A stretch of 64,000 nt of DNA, taken from positions 124,001-188,000 of the forward strand of contig CAIXUZ010000060.1 in NCBI GenBank assembly GCA_903922735.1, in the 5' to 3' direction. Below, piece after piece: positions 59,753 to 64,000 of the stretch. Numbering within the stretch: the stretch's first letter is position 1; every line of letters begins with the position of its first letter. This DNA is from an uncultured Verrucomicrobia subdivision 3 bacterium. GTDB lineage: Bacteria; Verrucomicrobiota; Verrucomicrobiia; Limisphaerales; UBA11358. Position numbers and translations under genes: made by a program. The notes beneath the pieces are model-generated. The model made no database searches. It was given only the letters and a program-made list of their open reading frames with translations, and was not told where the DNA came from.

Positions 59753-60865
59753 GTGTTCAAATTTGCGGGAATCTTTTTTTGCGGCGTCTTGATGCTTCTG
59801 ACCGGCTGTAGCACCGTGCCCACCGACAACGCTGAACCTTTGCCCGGCGAATGGTCCGTGACCAATGCGGTTCCCGCGGCCGGCGCGCCTAAAACCTCCC
59901 GGTCCGTGAAGCCAGCGGTCAGGATTGTGCCCATCCCGCCGGTTCAAACCAATGTGCCACCCTCAAAGATTTCCCAGCCCGCGCCCATCCTGGCGTGGAC
60001 TTCGCTCAACCGCTGGGCGGCAGACAACAAGCTTTCCGCGCCGCGCAAGATCTCCAGTTCGCCGGTTGCCAGCTACGCCATCACTTCGCCCAAAGGCACG
60101 ATGGTTCTGGTCATCGGCAGCCGCGAGACTTCCTGGCGCGGGCTGGGGATGCACCTGGGCTTTGCGCCGGAAATCATTGATGACCAGGTCTACATTTACG
60201 GCCTCGACCTGCAAAAAAATCTGGAGCCGCTGCTGCTGGGCGAACCGCTCGCCTTCAGCCCCAACCGTGTGCTCGTCCTCGACCCCGGTCACGGCGGCGT
60301 CAATGTCGGCACGCACAGCCTGGTGGATGGGCGCTTCGAAAAAGAATTCACGCTCGACTGGGCGCGGCGCATCAAATCGCTGCTGGTCACGAACGGCTGG
60401 ACGGTTTTTCTCACCCGCACCAATGACTCGGATGTTTCCTTGTCCAACCGCGTCGCCTTTGCAGAAGCGCATCACGCCGATTTGTTCATCAGCTTGCACT
60501 TCAATTCCGCCGCGCCGGACAAAAAGCAGAACGGCGTCGAAACCTATTGCCTGACGCCGACAGGCATGCCCTCCACGCTCACGCGCGGATTCAATGATGC
60601 GTGGACCAACCGCTTTCCCAACAATGCCTTTGACGCGGAGAATCTGAAGCTCGCCGTCCGCCTGCACGCGGCGCTGTTGCGCGGCAGCGGCGAGGAAGAT
60701 CGCGGCATCCGGCGGGCGCGGTTCATGGGCGTGCTGCTGGGGCAAAAACGCCCGGCGGTGCTGGTTGAAGGCGGCTATCTCTCAAATACGCGCGAAGCGG
60801 AGAAAATCCAGACCCCGCAATTCCGGCAAAAACTTGCGGAAGCGGTTACTGCTGCCCTCAAATGA
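59753..60865 (+). CDS. N-acetylmuramoyl-L-alanine amidase, lipoprotein (GTG start)
   Basis: Lipobox LLTGCS; VLDPGHGGVNVG, LTRTNDSDVSLSNRVAFAEAHHADLFISLHFNSA, LVEGGYLSN. Confidence 0.92.
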   Translation: MFKFAGIFFCGVLMLLTGCSTVPTDNAEPLPGEWSVTNAVPAAGAPKTSRSVKPAVRIVPIPPVQTNVPPSKISQPAPILAWTSLNRWAADNKLSAPRKISSSPVASYAITSPKGTMVLVIGSRETSWRGLGMHLGFAPEIIDDQVYIYGLDLQKNLEPLLLGEPLAFSPNRVLVLDPGHGGVNVGTHSLVDGRFEKEFTLDWARRIKSLLVTNGWTVFLTRTNDSDVSLSNRVAFAEAHHADLFISLHFNSAAPDKKQNGVETYCLTPTGMPSTLTRGFNDAWTNRFPNNAFDAENLKLAVRLHAALLRGSGEEDRGIRRARFMGVLLGQKRPAVLVEGGYLSNTREAEKIQTPQFRQKLAEAVTAALK

Positions 60866-61821
60866 AAAGTGGAAAGCACATTCTCGTCACCGGCGGCGCG
60901 GGGTTTATCGGTGCGCATCTGGTTGAGCGCCTGCTCCAGGATGGCAAATCGGTGGTCGTCATCGACGATCTTTCCACCGGCAGTTTGGAAAATCTGGCGG
61001 CGGTGAAAGCCCATCCGCGACTTCGCTTCATTCATTCCAAGATTTCCGCTTGCGGGGAATTGCCGCAACTGGCGGCAGACGCGGAATTCATCTTTCACCT
61101 CGCCGCCACCGTGGGCGTGGAACTCGTCGTCCAATCCGCCCTGCGCGTTCTGGAATCCGGTTTCAGCGAAATGCAGGTTCTCCTCCGCGCCGCCGCCCAA
61201 AACTCCACGCCGCTGCTGCTCACCTCCACCTCGGAAGTTTATGGCAAAAGCGCCAAGGCGGAGTTCAGCGAGGAAGATGATCTGCTCATCGGGCCGCCGG
61301 GACAATCGCGCTGGAGCTATGCCAGCGCCAAGCTGACGGATGAATTTCTCGCGCTCGCCTACGCCCGTGAAAAAAATCTCCCCGTCACCATCGCCCGGCT
61401 GTTCAACACCGTCGGGCCGCGCCAGACCGGGCGTTACGGCATGGTGCTGCCCCGCTTCATCGCCGCGGCCCGGGCGGGCGAACCTCTCCGCGTCTTCGGT
61501 GACGGCGCGCAATCCCGATGCTTCGGCTTCGTGCAGGACGTGGTGGAAGCCCTGATGCGCCTGCAGCAGTGCGCCGGGGCGCGCGGCGAAATCTTCAACA
61601 TCGGCGGCACGGAGGAGATCTCCATGCTGGAACTGGCCAAGCTCGTCGTGGTCGTGCTCGGCTCCCGATCAAAAATTGAATTGGTCCCCTACGACCAGGC
61701 GTACGCGCCGGGCTTTGACGACATGCGCCGCCGCAAACCGCTCGTGGAAAAACTGGAACGATTTGTGAGTTTCAAGCCGCAGACGCCGCTCCGCGACATC
61801 ATCCGATTGACTGCGGGTTGA
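60862..61821 (+). CDS. NAD-dependent epimerase/dehydratase (SDR family)
   Basis: ILVTGGAGFIGAHLVERLL, STSEVYGKS, SYASAKLTDEFLAL, RLFNTVGPRQTGRYGMVLPRFI; ATGA overlap with amidase. Confidence 0.9.
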   Translation: MKSGKHILVTGGAGFIGAHLVERLLQDGKSVVVIDDLSTGSLENLAAVKAHPRLRFIHSKISACGELPQLAADAEFIFHLAATVGVELVVQSALRVLESGFSEMQVLLRAAAQNSTPLLLTSTSEVYGKSAKAEFSEEDDLLIGPPGQSRWSYASAKLTDEFLALAYAREKNLPVTIARLFNTVGPRQTGRYGMVLPRFIAAARAGEPLRVFGDGAQSRCFGFVQDVVEALMRLQQCAGARGEIFNIGGTEEISMLELAKLVVVVLGSRSKIELVPYDQAYAPGFDDMRRRKPLVEKLERFVSFKPQTPLRDIIRLTAG

Positions 61822-61856
61822 AAGCTCTAGCCTGCCGGATGCATGCCCGTTCAGCC

Positions 61857-62633
61857 TCAAATTTCCAGCCGCACGAGAAACTCCTGCGCCAGCACTTCGT
61901 AGGCCGCCGAACCGCTGCTGTATTTGTCGTAGTAAAGGATCGGTTTGCCGTGGCTCGGCGCCTCCGCCAGCCGGGTCGTGCGCGGTATCAGGGTTTCAAA
62001 CACTTTGGCCCCGAGCAGATGGCGGACTTCGCCCACGACTTCCTGCGACAGGCGGGTGCGGCCGTCAAACATCGTCATCACCACGCCCAAAATTTCGAGG
62101 CGTGGATTGACACCCGCAGCGCGGAGCTGGTCAATCACGCGGTTCATCATGGAGATGCCTTCCAGCGCGTAATACTCGCATTGGAGCGGCACGAGAATGC
62201 CGTCGCACGCGGCAAAAGCATTCAAGGACAGAATGCCCAGGGAGGGCGGGCAATCCACCAGCACCACGTCATACCGCTGCGCATCCCGCACCGGCTGCAA
62301 GGCCAGCGCCAGGCGGTGAAGGTGATTCTCCAACCGCGCCAGCTCCAGATCGGCGGCGCATAGATCCACTTCGCTCGGGATGATTTCCAGCCGCGCGAAA
62401 TTCGTGGGCTTGATTTTTTCGAGCAATCCGCCTTCGCCGAGCAAAACCTGGTAGGCGCTGGCGCCCTCGGTTTTTTCCACGCCGACGCCGCTGGTGGCGT
62501 TGGCCTGCGGATCGAGGTCAAAGAGGAGGACATTTTTGCCCAGCGCGGCGAGGCAGGCGGCCAGGTTGACGGCGGTGGTGGTTTTCCCCACGCCGCCTTT
62601 CTGGTTGGCGACCGCGATGACTTTGGTAGGCAC
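61857..62633 (-). CDS. parA: ParA/Soj family ATPase (GTG start)
   Basis: VIAVANQKGGVGKTTTAVNLAACLA, DLDPQANATSGVG, VLVDCPPSLGILSLNA. Confidence 0.92.
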   Translation of the reverse strand: MPTKVIAVANQKGGVGKTTTAVNLAACLAALGKNVLLFDLDPQANATSGVGVEKTEGASAYQVLLGEGGLLEKIKPTNFARLEIIPSEVDLCAADLELARLENHLHRLALALQPVRDAQRYDVVLVDCPPSLGILSLNAFAACDGILVPLQCEYYALEGISMMNRVIDQLRAAGVNPRLEILGVVMTMFDGRTRLSQEVVGEVRHLLGAKVFETLIPRTTRLAEAPSHGKPILYYDKYSSGSAAYEVLAQEFLVRLEI

Positions 62634-62701
62634 TGGGGGAATTAAATGAAATGCGCGGTGGCGTTTCAAGCGCACACCGCGCAAAAGCGAAGATTTTCGG
62701 G

Positions 62702-63214
62702 CTACTGGCCCGCCGGAACAAAGCTGGCGGACTGAAACAACGAGGCGTTGGGCTGGCCAAACAGAGTGGAAACCGGCTGGAGACTGGTTGCGGGATTGGT
62801 GCTGGCAACGATGCCGCTGGAATCAGCGGCCACGACCAACGGCGAAGCCGACACCGAAGCCGCCGCCGTGCCCGCCGAGGCAAATTCAGCGGTGGGCAGG
62901 ATGCTTTTCGCGGTTTTATCGGTGCGTTCGCCCATGACCACACCCAGCGTCAATAGCAGGCAAAGACTGGTGGCCACCGCGCCGATGAGCCCAGGCTTGG
63001 TTTCAAAAATCTGCAGGAAATGCACCAACCACGGCGCCACGGATTCGAGGCGTTCCGTCAGGCTGTGCCCCCCCCCTCCCTCCCCGGCGCGAATACGCGA
63101 AACCACCTGATCGGAAAAGTTATTGAAGTAGCCGGGCGGCGGCACTTCATGCTGCTTCAGCTTCATCAACCGCTTCAGCGTTTCAAAGTTATTTTCGTTT
63201 TTGTTCATGTTCAC
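62702..63214 (-). CDS. single-TM protein, possible anti-sigma partner of the upstream ECF sigma factor
   Basis: KLKQHEVPPPGYFNNFSDQVVSRI, one TM (GLIGAVATSLCLLLTLGVVMG); overlaps sigma gene stop. Confidence 0.5.
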   Translation of the reverse strand: MNMNKNENNFETLKRLMKLKQHEVPPPGYFNNFSDQVVSRIRAGEGGGGHSLTERLESVAPWLVHFLQIFETKPGLIGAVATSLCLLLTLGVVMGERTDKTAKSILPTAEFASAGTAAASVSASPLVVAADSSGIVASTNPATSLQPVSTLFGQPNASLFQSASFVPAGQ

Positions 63215-63828
63215 TGCAGATATTCGCTCAAGTGACCCTGCAATTGCTGGCGGGCGTAAAACAACCGCGACCGCACCGTGCCGACGTTACAACCCATGAT
63301 CTCGGCGATTTCGTCGTGCGATACGCCCTGCACATCATGCAAGACCACCACCATTCTGTGGGGTTCTGACAGCTTGAGGAGCGACTCGTTCAATTTTTTT
63401 TGCAGCTCGGCCAACCCGGCATCGCGATGCGGGGTTTTCTCCGAAATCAACGCCACCAGGTCGGGATTATGCTCGGTGTTGAAGTCCAGATCGTTCAGGC
63501 TGAAATGATGCTTATGCTTCCGCTGCTTGAGAAAGTTAATCGTCTTGTTGACCGCAATCCGATAAAGCCAGGTGTAGAAACTGGAGCCGCCTTTGAACGA
63601 TTTCAGCGCCTGAAACGCCTTGATGAAGGCTTCCTGGGCGAGGTCGTTGGCGTCCTCATGGTTGCTGGTCATGTGGTAAATCGTCGCGTAAATGCGCTCC
63701 TGATAACGCTTCACCAGTTCGTCGTAAGCCGCGAGGTCGCCGCGCCGGGCGCGCTTGACCAAATCGCCTTCCAGCGTGCTGGCGGATTCATCCGGGGAGA
63801 AAATGGGCGCGGGTTCAGGCATGGTCAT
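63211..63828 (-). CDS. RNA polymerase ECF sigma factor (RpoE-like)
   Basis: EDANDLAQEAFIKAFQALKSFKGGSSFYTWLYRIAVNKTINFLK; VSHDEIAEIMGCNVGTVRSRLFYARQQL. Confidence 0.94.
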   Translation of the reverse strand: MTMPEPAPIFSPDESASTLEGDLVKRARRGDLAAYDELVKRYQERIYATIYHMTSNHEDANDLAQEAFIKAFQALKSFKGGSSFYTWLYRIAVNKTINFLKQRKHKHHFSLNDLDFNTEHNPDLVALISEKTPHRDAGLAELQKKLNESLLKLSEPHRMVVVLHDVQGVSHDEIAEIMGCNVGTVRSRLFYARQQLQGHLSEYLQ

Positions 63829-64000
63829 TGAACCACCAAGGCATTGGTTTGCTGTCCGAGAAAATCCGCCAGGGCCAGCAAACCGGACTTGCCCGGCGAC
63901 GGCGGCAGCGGGATCAAGCTTTGCCGCGCCTGCTCCAATAATTGCTGGATGGCCGCCACCGAAGGCTGGAACGTTTCATATTTTTTCAACAAAGCCTTCA
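63825..64000 (-). CDS. C-terminal end of a CDS continuing beyond window, possibly polyprenyl synthetase family
   Basis: Minus strand reads ...KALLKKYETFQPSVAAIQQLLEQARQSLIPLPPSPGKSGLLALADFLGQQTNALVVQ*, like a prenyl-diphosphate synthase C-terminus; stop overlaps sigma start. Confidence 0.45.
   Translation of the reverse strand, partial: KALLKKYETFQPSVAAIQQLLEQARQSLIPLPPSPGKSGLLALADFLGQQTNALVVQ

Overview
The window is a bacterial chromosomal segment. Its gene content and intergenic fold-back repeats suggest Verrucomicrobiota, but that is inference. It is mostly housekeeping: pyrR(partial)-pyrB; a polyamine/heptose directon (homospermidine synthase, ornithine decarboxylase, GDSL hydrolase, deoxyhypusine-synthase-like protein, YVTN proteins, hldD) divergent from aguA; dnaA; ileS; gcvT, lipA and gcvH (dispersed); fmt; typA; trpA; manC; an 11-subunit-type complex I operon (nuoABCDIHJKLMMN, with two nuoM-like genes and no nuoEFG); an ABC-F ATPase; a ThuA/Gfo-Idh/TIM-barrel sugar cluster; ubiA/ubiX; a cell-wall amidase; ParA; and an ECF sigma factor with a likely membrane partner. 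The most interesting signals are: (1) a c-di-AMP (ydaO/yuaA-type) riboswitch upstream of a small membrane protein and a KimA-like K+ transporter; (2) a 16-unit array with about 21-bp period and AACCGGTT-like dyad cores, starting at the stop codon of an uncharacterised gene (23.1-24.0 kb), next to a 3 x 130-bp tandem repeat and a 24-bp inverted repeat; (3) a promoter, structured leader and intrinsic terminator just upstream of ileS; (4) a bacterial deoxyhypusine synthase homologue with the catalytic Lys motif, linked to polyamine genes; (5) tandem duplicated nuoM; (6) a four-helix-bundle ORF bounded by 31-bp inverted repeats, inserted between ubiX and ubiA. All calls come from reading the sequence and the supplied translations; no database search was run.
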